From Cladocopium goreaui (lineage: Eukaryota > Sar > Dinophyceae > Suessiales > Symbiodiniaceae), in the NCBI GenBank assembly GCA_947184155.2, contig CAMXCT020000841.1, forward strand, positions 104,501-168,500: a DNA stretch of 64,000 nt. Direction: 5' to 3'. Positions 1 through 9,307 of the stretch are shown here, one piece after another. The notes beneath the pieces were generated by a model. The model saw nothing but the letters and a program-made list of their open reading frames with translations. It made no database searches and was not told where the DNA came from. A program made the translations under genes and the position numbers. The first letter of the stretch is position 1. Every line of letters begins with the position of its first letter.

Positions 1-724
1 TTGGGAATGGTTTATGCCACCTATTTATTGTGAGTTGGAGGATGGTTTATTATTGTTTTAACCACATTTGACATTTTCCGAACTGGGAAACCACCAGGCC
101 TATGTGCAGCTGCGGCTCTGTGGTGCCATCGGCTGTGCCAAGGAGGGGGTTCCTAGCCAAGCTATCTACAAATAAATACCATTAGAATGAACCATTGATT
201 TGATATGTGTGTAGCTACCTGTTTAAATTATTTTAATGTGTTTCCTTCAATGCTGTCAATGGACCTATTCCTTATTCTTTTTCTGTATGTTGATACGATT
301 ATCTGTTCATTTATGTAAATACATGCTAAACAATCAGGCAAGTCAATCACCACATACCAGATCGTTCTTTGTGGACTCGATTAGAGGGCACTTAGACCAA
401 AAAAAAAACATTCCACTTATGGACTCTTGCTGGGCTAAGTGGCCTCTTTGATATTTCTCTAAGTGGCCTCTTTGGGGGTATGATGATGGTAGATGATGGT
501 ATGATAGGGCTCCGATACAGGCACCGCACAGGATATCGCTTCTGCCACAGCACCTTGGGGCTCAGATGTAGGTGCTGATGTCATGGGTCATGGATCAACT
601 CAACCCAGGTGGTATTTGGAATAAAAAGAACAACTGCAGGATAAGGGTCAAAGGTCATATCACGTGGATTTTTTTTAAAAAAAAAAACTGATTTTTGGGT
701 TGTTGGCGCAAGTTGGCGCTGGCC
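1..724. other. Left-flank non-coding DNA
   Basis: I see no supported gene here. The stretch holds short A- and T-runs and, at about 433-475, two copies of a CTAAGTGGCCTCTTTG motif that resembles sequence found again near 9.1 kb and 17.6 kb. A small reading frame at 236-451 has no recognisable motif and is probably chance. Confidence 0.4.
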
Positions 725-3700
725 ATGGCAGCGGTGAAAGATATCGATGACGATATCAAGATCAAGAACCTATCCCATGCTGGGAAGTATCTTGATTCAA
801 ACTATTTCATTTTGCTGTGTGATGTTGGATATTCATATTATATAGATCGAAAGGTTTAACAACATACGACGTATATTGGACACTTAGGACACTGTAATGG
901 CAACATATAATAATCTATATTATGGCACCACAGTTCTGTCCTCCCGTCTCAGGACCCTACGGAAATGTATGGTAGAGGTAATGGATCCTGACCTGATCCG
1001 GGAGGAGTGTCAAATGATCCCGGGCGGCGACATCCGGCAGAGAGGCAATGGGTGGATTCGCGATGCTTGGGGAAAAGCAGGCATCCAGAGGATCCCCAGA
1101 GAACATGAGTTTGCAAAAATCATTGCAAACCTAGTTCACCACTACAAACTGTGTGCCCAAGCTGTATTTGTTTGGTTCGTTCCTTTGGGTTTTCACCAAC
1201 ACAATATATCATTTTTTGCTGGAGTCACACTGAATTCAGGAAAAAAACGCACAGAATGTTCTGGGATCCACAATTGAATTATTAAAATATTAACAACTAA
1301 GGTCCTGGAATGGATGAGAAGGAGCGTAAGGATTGGATTATAGTCCAAGCACCTTGACCAATCATATTTCTAAGCTGTTAGTCTTGGAGCAAGTGATATT
1401 CATTTTCCGGACTTAGGCAGCTAGATGCCACAGAGTGGTGAAGAGACACAAGAAGTTGGGCTATCGGTCGTCGGATTCAAAGTCATCAATTTCCAGCACA
1501 AAGGGTTCAGGGAGCCTGGTCTTATTTACGCTGAGCTGTGGGCTGTGGGTGTGTTTCATATCATGTATACTGAGTAGGTCATGGTTTCAATGTAATTTTA
1601 TCAAATCGTCAGCCCAGGTCTGCAATCGATATGGCTGATACACTACCCATGCCCGAGCTCTCCAATGATGATATGATTCTTGTTATAAAAAAATATTGAA
1701 TTTATCCCTTCGATTCACCTGTCCAAACTGTAAGGAAAAACTGTGGGGCAATACCCGAAGAACATCTTGGGATTGGATCTGAAGCCTCTGAGTCGGAGGA
1801 TGAAACTTCTGATGAGGAGGTCGCATGATACAGTATATGCATTTTGTATGGTATTTATGATAATGCTTCACCCCCATATATGTGGCATTGCACTCGTTAG
1901 ACTTATTAATGTAGCACATCACTTTATTGCAGGTGCATGTATATAACACTACACTAGTAACATTACACTTGCTCATGTATGTACCTGGTTTTTAATCTAC
2001 AATTTTCCTTTTGAACATCTAGGTAATGCGTATGTGCAGGTCGAAGTTGAAGAAGGCAAAGACAAAAAAATGACACTACCAAAGGAAGGCCAGCAGGTAG
2101 AGGAGTCTCAGGCTGAGGAGTCTTTGAGTGACACGTCAAGTGAAGGTGGCAAAGAGGAAGGACAACAGGTTATTGTCCAGCCGTTGGGTGTTATGATGGA
2201 AGGTGAAAACAAAAACAAGACAGCAACAACAGCAGCACCAGCAGCAGCAGCAGCACCTGATCAAAGTCAGCACAAAGATGACTGTGATGGGTCGTCAAGT
2301 GACGATAGTGACACAACAAGTGAAGGCAGCACTGAGGATGAAAAAGAAACAGGCACAGCAGCAAACCCCACACAGGCAGACAAAAGTGAGAAGGAAGATG
2401 AGACCCAGGAGTCCTCAGAAGATGACAGTGACACCGCAAGTGATGGGCATGAAGGGAATGAACAGCCGGTTCTGGCAGAGGCGACAGGTATTTCAGGTGA
2501 CAATGCCTCAGAGGATGATGACCAAGAATCAGTACGTCAGGAAAATGAGCCAAGCGAAGGAGAGAAGGAAGACAAAGCTGGGGCAGATTCTGTTTCAGAT
2601 TCAGAGGCATCAGAACCCACATGCCAAAAAGAACTTGCGGTTGAAAAACAATATGAACAACCCTCACCAGTCGACCTGCTGTCAAAATTCAACAGCACAG
2701 AGACCAAGCCTGATAGCGATGGCAATGACACTAGCAGTGATGATAGCAGCACAGAAAGCAACAGCAGTGATGGCAACAGCAATGATGACAACACAAGGCC
2801 ATCAGCAACTCACCATGACAACACTGCTGAAGGAGCACAAGATGTTGAAATGGTTGCCGATGCAACTTCTTCTGACTCTTCGGATGATGTGGATATGACA
2901 AGTGAGCAAAAAACAAAGGAAGAGCAGAGCCAAGAAACCATGACAAGCAAGGTCGATGCTGAGCCAGAGACATGCCAAGCAAGTTCAGACGAAAGCAGCA
3001 CTGACAGCATGGCATCAGCAGACATGAACAACACACATGAAAAACATCAAGCAAAGGCAGCAGGAAGACCATCTGCAGCTGCAGTGGGATTCAGCACACA
3101 ACACCTGACAGACCAGGAGATTCAAAACAAACTGAATGGAGTTGCAGGGGACAAGATGCCAAGACCAAAGCGCAAAATTATTAAAAGAAAAGCTACTGCA
3201 GGGAAGAAAGGTCGTAAACTTTACAAACCACAGGTGGATGAAGAAGAAAGTTCATCTGCTGCAGAGCCACCAACTCTACCCAGGTCAAAGTCGTCAGATT
3301 CAACGTCACCAAGTTCGTCGTCATCATCGACATCATCCAGCTCAAACAGTGACAACGACAAGACTGGTGAGGCATGGGAAAGGGGGATGCACATGCTGAA
3401 GATGGCCAAACAATGCTGCTCACCCTGTAAGATTCGTGAAGAATATCCTCGAACAAATTTGAAGAGATGGTCTACCACTGGACAGAAATACCCCATTTAC
3501 CCAGAAGAACTTTCAAGTCGTCAAGCCCGAGAGATGGCAATCAAAAGGCTTGAGGCAAAGAAACAGCTTGAGTTAAAGGACTGTATCAAAATTCCCGAAG
3601 CAGCAGTTGAAAAGACTTGGACTTCAGTGAAGGCTCCGCATGAGGCTGGTGACCTACCTGTACCCACGCATCGTCGGAGAACAAAGTCCTTCAGCTACTT

Positions 3701-6700
3701 GGTTCAAATCCCGGAGTTTTAAGGTGGAACATAATGCATGACCTTTGATAATAATATATCGGTGTGTTGGTCAAGTGCATGTGTGTCTATTCTCTCTGAT
3801 GTTCCCTTGTTGAGACATATGTTGATTGCCCCAGCAGCATTGGCCCCAGGAAGTCCAGTGAAAAAAGAGGAACCGGACAAAGACAAATCTATCGAGCCCA
3901 AGGACAAGGTTGGGTTATGTTATGTTGGGTTTACCTGTTGTGGTCGCACTGCAATATGTTAGTCAGTGGATTCCCTGGGTCAGGTTTATCAGGTTTTAGC
4001 TGATACAAAAAATTGCACGTTGGCATAAAGGAAACATGTATTAAGCCCTGCCCCCTGGATCAGGTGGAGGAGAAGAAGCCAAAGAAGTCAAAGGAGGATG
4101 AATCACTTCTGACAAGACGAACAAAGGAGGACTTCGTGATGTCAGCTTTTCAGGTTGCAATTCACAAAGTGCAGCAGCGTGCTTTGGAAAAGGCATCATG
4201 CACAGTCCCCACTCCTGATCAGCAGTTGGAGATCTTGCGTCAGAAACAAGGGAGGAAACAAAGAGCGAAACTCGTTTGAAAACAGTCTACATTTCAAACA
4301 TGTTTTGTGTTTGACATGGATCTAGATGAAGACATTAGCTAAGGAAATACGAAGTTGTACATCTTGAGCAAAATCGACAGGACCATTGGACCATCGAGAC
4401 GAGGCGCCGTATGTCAGGCAAGTTGAAAGACACCACCTACAAGGTGTTCATATCACCGGACAACACAAAATACTATAGTTTGAAGAAGGCCATGGAGAGT
4501 GGGTTCTCGAATGATGAACCCACAAACACGAAGGGTTCAGTTCCAAAGAAAAAACCCAAAGCCAAGGCGGCGGGGAAGTGTAAGACTAAGAAGTAGGAGG
4601 GCCAGGTCAACCTGAAACATTGGGCCTCAAGAAACACGTTCGAGTTTTTGTTTGATTCGGTCTCCAAAAAGTGGGGTGTGATCTGTATGCAGCACTGTGG
4701 TATGTGTTCACACAGCAGTAGCATAGTCTATGTGGTGTCTTACCTGGTTCAAAACTATAACCCAGCAAATTGCTTTGCCACTACGCTGCATACATGTGAT
4801 CGGGTTTTGCCCTGACAAAATCTTGTCACTGGGCTTCTTGAGAAATACAATGTGTCTAAGATATTGAAAAATTGATCGACCAGCTGATTCATCATAGACA
4901 GTTACAAGTCACATGCACGATGTCAACTTCCACAATGCATAGATGAGCATGTGCATGCATGCACCCCATTGCTAGTTTATTCTGTTGGCATTTCTGCTAC
5001 CAGTAGCTATGAGAGAGCTATTGAAGTTCCGTAGATCTTTGGGATGAGGGCCAGCAATTTGCTCCCTACATTGGCATTTCTTTCGCAAGTGCCTATTCCA
5101 TCAAAGCCGAATCAATTTGTTACTTGGCAACAACCCAGGGGGGGCATGTTTACTTTACCACCCTACACGGGGTGCAATTTTTCTCCAGGCCCTTAGTGGC
5201 GCACCTTGTCCTGCTGGCCCAGGTTGAACTATGTGCTGGAGATGCTGCTGTTTCCTCGGCACTTCGCGATTGTGGATTTTCCGGGAAGGAATTTGATGTG
5301 GCATGGCCAGGTTTACTTTAGATTCAGTATGGAGACAGGGGGCCCAACATTATACACTGATGTTTAAGATCCGTGTTAAATACCAAGGTTGCCTGTTGGA
5401 AAAAGGTTCAAACATATTATATATAGCTTATGCTGGGAAGAATGCCAAATACTAAATTATATATGGTGCAAATCCGCTGGCATCTGAGGTGATCTACAGC
5501 AAGAACCACAACATCATGCGCACTGTGGGATTCATTGCTATGCTTGCAGCTGCACCTTGTTGGCAGTTATGCTACACCCAAATTAAGATACGCATATGCC
5601 ATATATTTTTCACTGCAACCAAAAAAAGAAACAACTGATCAACTAATAGGTCTTGTCATTAGGATCCCCATGTCACACCTGGCATCCCATGTGCTATGAA
5701 TAACTTCATTTGCGGCAGGTTCGAAATATGAAGCCGGGGTCATTGATTATTGCTGCTCCACCATGTGCATCTTGGATATGGCTGTGTCTCGACTTCAGGA
5801 TTTGGGTTTTCCATGGTATTCCATTATCAAGATACTTTCACTCACTCATGTTCAGTGTCTAATTTTAGAAATGGCTTTTTTTGTTTTCTGATTTAAGGTC
5901 ACGAAGCCAAAGTGGTAGGTCATGGACAAACCCAGCTGGTAATTTCCACAAGACTACCATCGCACTGCAGAACATCCTCATTCGGCGACTGCTATACATG
6001 TTACTTGGGAAGAAAATAAAATGGAATTTGATCATTTCATTTGATTTAGAATATGTTTTCAAAGATGTGACCTTGTACAACTGAGACTCTTTTATGCCTG
6101 GAAACGTGGTATACATTGGATCATAGAGCAGCCAATGTCCTCGGATGCTTGTCCTTAAGATATGATGCACCAGCAAACTGTGCAAACTGTGAAGTCCCTA
6201 GGCTGGGTTCCTTGAGTCTCAAAATTTCCTAGGTCCTTTGGCAGTATTTGCCGATGAAACGATTTCTTATCCTCACGAGGGCCATGCGGGTGTCATTCCC
6301 TATGGGTTCGTTTGGATCCCCCACATTGAAGATGACTGTGTGCCTGGGACCCATTTTTTTTAATATATATACTCTGTCAATTGTCTTACCCATTTGGGGG
6401 GTTCCTACTGTGGGGGTACTACCAATACATTATTTTAATTGAGGTACTTCTGTTTCATGAACCATATTTAATTTGCCAGTTCTTATCCAGCTAACACAAG
6501 GTGCTACGGAACGATTCCGAACCTACGAGCACTCCGGCGTCCTCTGGATATCGGCAAACTGAGGCTTCAACTCGAAAGTCAGTGGCTTCTCTTGTAGTGG
6601 AGACTGGGTTGGCCTCGGGCTGTTGGTCGTAACTGTTCGCCTATAATATATCAGATATATTGTCGTATATATTGCGATAACGCGACTTGCGCGGAAACAC

Positions 6701-8850
6701 GCGCACACACACATGCACACACTAGACCAGAACAAGATCACTGATTACTGATTAAGTGATTTGTTGGGAACTGAATCCCATAACCCTTAACCAAACCAGA
6801 ATATGCACACGAGCCTGCACTGTGATGATATGTGATGATGGTGGATGGTGTTTGTAGTGATGTTGATGGTGATGATGATGGTGGTGATGATGACATGTGA
6901 TCTGTGGTACATGGTTTTTATTCGACATTGTGATCACCATTTGCAGTGATGCGATGTGATGTGATGATTGTGATGGTGATGCTGAAGATGATGATGCTGG
7001 TACGGATGATGATGAGCAGGACTAAGTTGATGTTGACTTTGATCATGGTGATTATGTTTTGATTTTTGCATGCATTACATCTTACACTGCCTTGGCTATG
7101 ATATTCACACCTTGTCATGGGAATGTTGTCCCGACATTCCCGACTTCCAGTGCCAATGTTTTGACTCTGCACCATTGCAATGGTGTTCTCTTTTGGAGCG
7201 TCGCTGCTCAAAGGAAAAAAACCACGCTCGCGTTATAGATCACATCTATCATGATTATACGTCTGTCCATATAAAATATATAGGAATAATACTATAGCAC
7301 AACACAAGCACAGATACGTCCGCTGCATGTATCTTATATCATAATTTGGGGTTTTTCCCTTGAACAACTCGTCGCCATTTGGGTACCTTAGGAGTGCTGG
7401 GGAATTTTGACTTGGGTGCACTAAAATTCAAATCATAATGGGCCATGGTTTGGTTTCCCAAAGATATTAACGATCCATTTGGTTAAAGTATTTATGTTTT
7501 TTAAATAAACGTTTTTGTTTTCCCAAATTATAGTTGGCCCCATTGATACAAAAGATAAATAAATCGAGGCCCTAAAGAATTGTAATATTTATATATTATA
7601 ATGGGTACATGGGATCACCAGAGAATATTGTTCATCCAAAGAATCAACTTGGGCCCAGGCAAAAAAAAAGATCTCGTCAAAAAGACAATATCAAAAGGAG
7701 GCAAAAAACAGGTCACGGGGATATCTAAAGCTCTGAAGGAGAGCGCCAGTTATCCCCCGGGTTTTGGATATGCATTGGCTGCTTTGATGGAGCCACAAGG
7801 GTCAAAAGCTACCTTTCAGGACAGGGCAGGGTTGGATTCGAAAATCATGTCCTACTTCAGATATGGCAAGCCACATTCAATCATCCCCATATTGCCAAAC
7901 AAGGGTTGGTAAACAAAATCTGGGATTGGGTTGACCACATCATATAATTATATCGTTGATTTTGTTTTTCGACAGCTGCTATGTAAATATTTTGTTGGGG
8001 GAATGCAATTTCTTTGGTGCAATTTTGAACACATATAATCCATCTCAACTTGACAGGGCCCCCTTGCCAGCAGTAGACGTTTTGCTGCCTCCACAAGCAC
8101 TGGTGTAGGTAGTGGTTGCCCCATGCAGGACTTTCTTATCACAGCTGATGACCCCAATGATGATGACTGGGGTGCTTTGGACGATCTAATTCTTCCCAAT
8201 GGCCGAAAAAATGCCCATTGGCGAAAGCTGAAGTAGCAGAAGTAGCTTCACTGACGCTGATGTAAAAAAAGTAGTTTGTATACACTGGCTGCAGCTTTAA
8301 GGTTTCCCTGACTGTGACAATTTTTATACTAGTCAAAAAGTAAATGGCTAATCAGCTACACCATATGCACTTCAGTAAGGAATCACAGCTTATCTTTGCA
8401 GCCAACTCTGCTCTCTGAAAACATAGGCCCCAGCTAGGATACACATCCGTTTCTCTCATGAATGTCATGAGCCGTGCTGATTACATTGCCCTTTTGGAAG
8501 ACGTTGCTGGGCACAAGATCTGCGCATCGTGCTGGGCGAATATGTTTGAACCGTGGTTGGACAGGCTCGGGGATTTCCAATACATATTAGATTATGTTTT
8601 GATTCCCTTAATTCCCATATATATAGTCAGTTAGTAGGTATGGTCAGCTCCCCTGTTCAGGCATAGTTATGGCAATCTCCTGGCCACTAGCTTTGACTGC
8701 CGCTGTGAAGATTCAGTGATGGGCAATGATGAAACTAGCAGTGGCAGTGATGATTCTAGCATGGCCAGCGCTGATAGTAGCAGTTCTTCTGATGCTGCAA
8801 TGACCTCTGGATCTTCTGAGACTACTGCTTCTTATACCGAAGAACAGTGA
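725..8850 (+). CDS. Gene A: multi-exon dinoflagellate multicopy protein with MBD-like and methyltransferase-like parts
   Basis: This is an intron-containing gene whose parts I read at about 725-859, 973-1128, 1736-1819, 2040-3722, 3838-3908, 4064-4279, 4381-4579, 5223-5297, 5719-5798, 5898-6000, 6103-6145, 6275-6345, 7601-7912, 8129-8236 and 8691-8850. Several joins keep phase: for example GAG at 1819 into GTC at 2040, and AG at 5798 into G at 5898. The exon near 973 contains VMDPDLIREECQ and GNGWIRDAWGKAG, a pattern I recall from multicopy dinoflagellate proteins. No biochemical role is established. The later exons suggest a degenerate nucleotide-modifying fold, and the 4.4-kb exon suggests DNA binding; both are inference. 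The first ATG at 725 is a plausible start but is not proven. The gene might also be two genes split near 4.6 kb, where an in-frame TAG follows a GTAAGA donor. Confidence 0.5.
2040..3722 (+). CDS. Gene A exon: long acidic, Ser/Asp/Glu-rich disordered region
   Basis: This is the longest open stretch of gene A, about 560 codons, entered through a TGCAG|G acceptor that continues the frame of the preceding small acidic exon (ends SEDETSDEE). It is dominated by Ser, Asp, Glu, Thr and Ala with recurrent SSDDS-type blocks, as expected of an intrinsically disordered linker with many possible casein-kinase-2-type sites. A basic patch (PRPKRKIIKRKATAGKKGRK) near codons 385-405 looks like a nuclear-localisation-type cluster. 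The last ~100 codons are less biased (SPCKIREEYPRTNLKRW, SSRQAREMAIKRLEAKK) and may be folded. No known domain is recognised. The open frame ends at a TAA, but splicing out before that stop is likely because related coding continues downstream. Confidence 0.6.
   Translation, partial: VEVEEGKDKKMTLPKEGQQVEESQAEESLSDTSSEGGKEEGQQVIVQPLGVMMEGENKNKTATTAAPAAAAAPDQSQHKDDCDGSSSDDSDTTSEGSTEDEKETGTAANPTQADKSEKEDETQESSEDDSDTASDGHEGNEQPVLAEATGISGDNASEDDDQESVRQENEPSEGEKEDKAGADSVSDSEASEPTCQKELAVEKQYEQPSPVDLLSKFNSTETKPDSDGNDTSSDDSSTESNSSDGNSNDDNTRPSATHHDNTAEGAQDVEMVADATSSDSSDDVDMTSEQKTKEEQSQETMTSKVDAEPETCQASSDESSTDSMASADMNNTHEKHQAKAAGRPSAAAVGFSTQHLTDQEIQNKLNGVAGDKMPRPKRKIIKRKATAGKKGRKLYKPQVDEEESSSAAEPPTLPRSKSSDSTSPSSSSSSTSSSSNSDNDKTGEAWERGMHMLKMAKQCCSPCKIREEYPRTNLKRWSTTGQKYPIYPEELSSRQAREMAIKRLEAKKQLELKDCIKIPEAAVEKTWTSVKAPHEAGDLPVPTHRRRTKSFSYLVQIPEF
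3838..4279 (+). CDS. Gene A exons: charged linker segments
   Basis: Two coding pieces are seen. The first, about 3838-3908, reads GSPVKKEEPDKDKSIEPKDK and ends at AAG|GTTGGG. The second starts after a CAG acceptor at 4062-4063 and reads through EEKKPKKSKEDESLLTRRTK, then FVMSAFQ and VAIHKVQQRALEKASC to a TGA at 4277-4279. A TTTCAG|GTTGCA donor-like site at about 4153 could end it earlier. Both are Lys/Glu-rich, matching the composition of the preceding exon, and I see no catalytic motif. Confidence 0.45.
4381..4596 (+). CDS. Gene A exon: methyl-CpG-binding (MBD)-like domain
   Basis: After a CGACAG|G acceptor the frame reads DHWTIETRRRMSGKLKD, then TTYKVFISPDNTKYYSLKKA. The MBD/TAM fold has the order W, basic residues with R-x-S/G, a D-x-x-Y-x-x-S-P segment and a K-x-x-x-S-L/K-x-x-A segment, and this exon follows that order (Trp, RRR-x-SG, K-x-F-I-S-P, Y-x-S-L-K-K-A). 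I infer an MBD-like DNA-binding module of about 45 residues. It is followed by a Lys/Pro-rich tail and an in-frame TAG at 4594-4596. A GTAAGA donor at 4580 could bypass that stop and join the next exon. The match rests on pattern only; other small SPDGK-type DNA-binding folds are possible. Confidence 0.4.
   Translation, partial: DHWTIETRRRMSGKLKDTTYKVFISPDNTKYYSLKKAMESGFSNDEPTNTKGSVPKKKPKAKAAGKCKTKK
5223..5297 (+). CDS. Gene A exon: ELCAG motif, methyltransferase-like motif I
   Basis: The exon lies between CCCAG|G and GAT|GTGGCA and encodes VELCAGDAAVSSALRDCGFS then GKEFD. The pattern [LE]-x-x-G-x-G/D-x-x-S-x-x-L-x-x-x-G resembles motif I (FAGxGG...) of cytosine-5 methyltransferases. I also recall it as the opening of a multicopy dinoflagellate protein family. 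Here Asp replaces the second Gly of FAGxG, which argues against a fully active AdoMet site. Function is inferred only. Confidence 0.45.
5719..6000 (+). CDS. Gene A exons: PPC motif pair joined by a GA-AG intron
   Basis: The first exon, 5719-5798, reads NMKPGSLIIAAPPCASWIWL and ends in phase 2 with AG. The next begins at 5898 with G and continues SRSQSGRSWTNPAGNFHKTT and ILIRRLLYML. The frame is continuous only if the donor is AG|GATTTG, a GA donor. PPC followed by S-W is the catalytic motif IV pattern of cytosine-5 methyltransferases and is also the hallmark I recall for this multicopy dinoflagellate family (PPCSSW...NPxGN). Whether it has any activity is unknown. A likely continuation at about 6103-6145 reads RGIHWIIEQPMSS. 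Confidence 0.5.
6103..6345 (+). CDS. Gene A exons: EQPMSS and FPMGSFGSPTLK motifs
   Basis: Two short coding pieces follow the PPC exon. Around 6103-6145 the frame reads RGIHWIIEQPMSS and around 6275-6345 it reads RVSFPMGSFGSPTLKMTVCL. I recall an [E]QPxSS block and a MGxFGxxTxKPT-type block in that order in the same multicopy dinoflagellate family. Splice limits are not clear and the pieces might be decayed. Confidence 0.35.
6840..7055. repeat. GATGATG-rich simple sequence
   Basis: The region is a degenerate array of TGATGATGG and GTGATGATG words on the + strand, producing His-rich and Ile-rich translations that are artefacts. It lies inside a presumed intron of gene A. Confidence 0.7.
7601..7912 (+). 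CDS. Gene A exon: Lys-rich segment with YPPGFG motif
   Basis: The open frame includes KKDLVKKTISKGGKKQVTG and then ASYPPGFGYALAALMEPQ. A YPxxFG block after the EQPxSS and FG blocks is the order I recall in the multicopy dinoflagellate family, so I place this in gene A. The ATG at 7601 is probably not a start; the exon more likely enters through an AG upstream of the Lys-rich part. The end, before a TAA at about 7910-7912, could be a splice donor. No known enzymatic role. Confidence 0.4.
   Translation: MGTWDHQRILFIQRINLGPGKKKDLVKKTISKGGKKQVTGISKALKESASYPPGFGYALAALMEPQGSKATFQDRAGLDSKIMSYFRYGKPHSIIPILPNKGW
8129..8236 (+). CDS. Gene A exon: acidic DDW segment
   Basis: From a TGCAG|G acceptor the frame reads DFLITADDPNDDDWGALDDL then ILPNGRKNAHWRKLK and reaches TAG at 8234-8236. 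Composition and the W-G-x-L-D-D-L pattern look coding, but I recognise no domain. A further short coding piece (RAPLPAVDVLLPPQALV) may precede it at about 8057. Confidence 0.35.
   Translation, partial: DFLITADDPNDDDWGALDDLILPNGRKNAHWRKLK
8691..8850 (+). CDS. Gene A 3' exon: Ser-rich tail
   Basis: The frame after CTAG at about 8690 is Ser/Asp/Thr-rich (NDETSSGSDDSSMASADSSS, then SSETTASYTEEQ) and ends at TGA 8848-8850. It matches the composition of the 2.0-3.7 kb exon and gives a natural C-terminus for gene A. Alternatively it is an internal linker of a longer transcript reaching gene B. Confidence 0.35.
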
Positions 8851-9300
8851 TCCAGATTAGAGAGCGGTAGTTACAATTCATAATCTTACTGCATGTGTGA
8901 ACTCCACACATGGCTGTTGTTGGGGAAACAAAATGCCACCGATCCCCCATTGGATCTGATCCGAGCTCGCCTGGCCACAGGTTGGAGAAAAGGTTTCGAT
9001 CGTCTTTTTCCTGCGTGTCAATGCGTGTCACGGGCGTGTCAGGGGGCCCTTTTTGATATCGAGAAAGTGCCCACTTAGCAAGTGGAAAGTGGTCACTTAG
9101 CAAGTGGAAAGTGGTCACTTAGCAATTTACGGTATAATCGCAGATGTGCGTGTCAACGCGTGTCACGGGCGTGTCACAAACAGGTCACTTAGGCTCAGAG
9201 CCCTGTGAAGTTTCACCAACCTAGAATCTCTGGGTCGAGGCTTGTGGAAGGCAGGGTTCACAAAAAAGAGTATTTTTTGGGAAAACAACCATTTGGCCCA
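8851..9300. other. Spacer between genes A and B
   Basis: No gene is supported. The spacer contains the 22-bp tandem CACTTAGCAAGTGG array and a duplicated GCGTGTCA-rich motif described separately. Confidence 0.5.
9012..9177. repeat. GCGTGTCA motif duplication flanking a 22-bp tandem array
   Basis: The words TGCGTGTCA, GCGTGTCACGG and GCGTGTCA occur in the same order at 9012-9040 and again at 9147-9177. Between them, 9072-9125 is a 22-bp unit starting CACTTAGCAAGTGG, present twice in full and once in part. The duplicated flank around a tandem core could be a degraded element. Confidence 0.7.
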
Positions 9301-9307
9301 TTAAATT

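Noticed and set aside
2191..3072. Several - strand open frames opposite the acidic exon
   Set aside because: Low-complexity Leu/Ser/His translations opposite a Ser/Asp-rich exon; no motif and wrong strand for the locus.
3695..3720. GGTTCAAATCCCG, a match to a tRNA T-loop / B-box
   Set aside because: No acceptor-stem pairing or A-box at the right distance, and it lies in the coding end of the gene A acidic exon.
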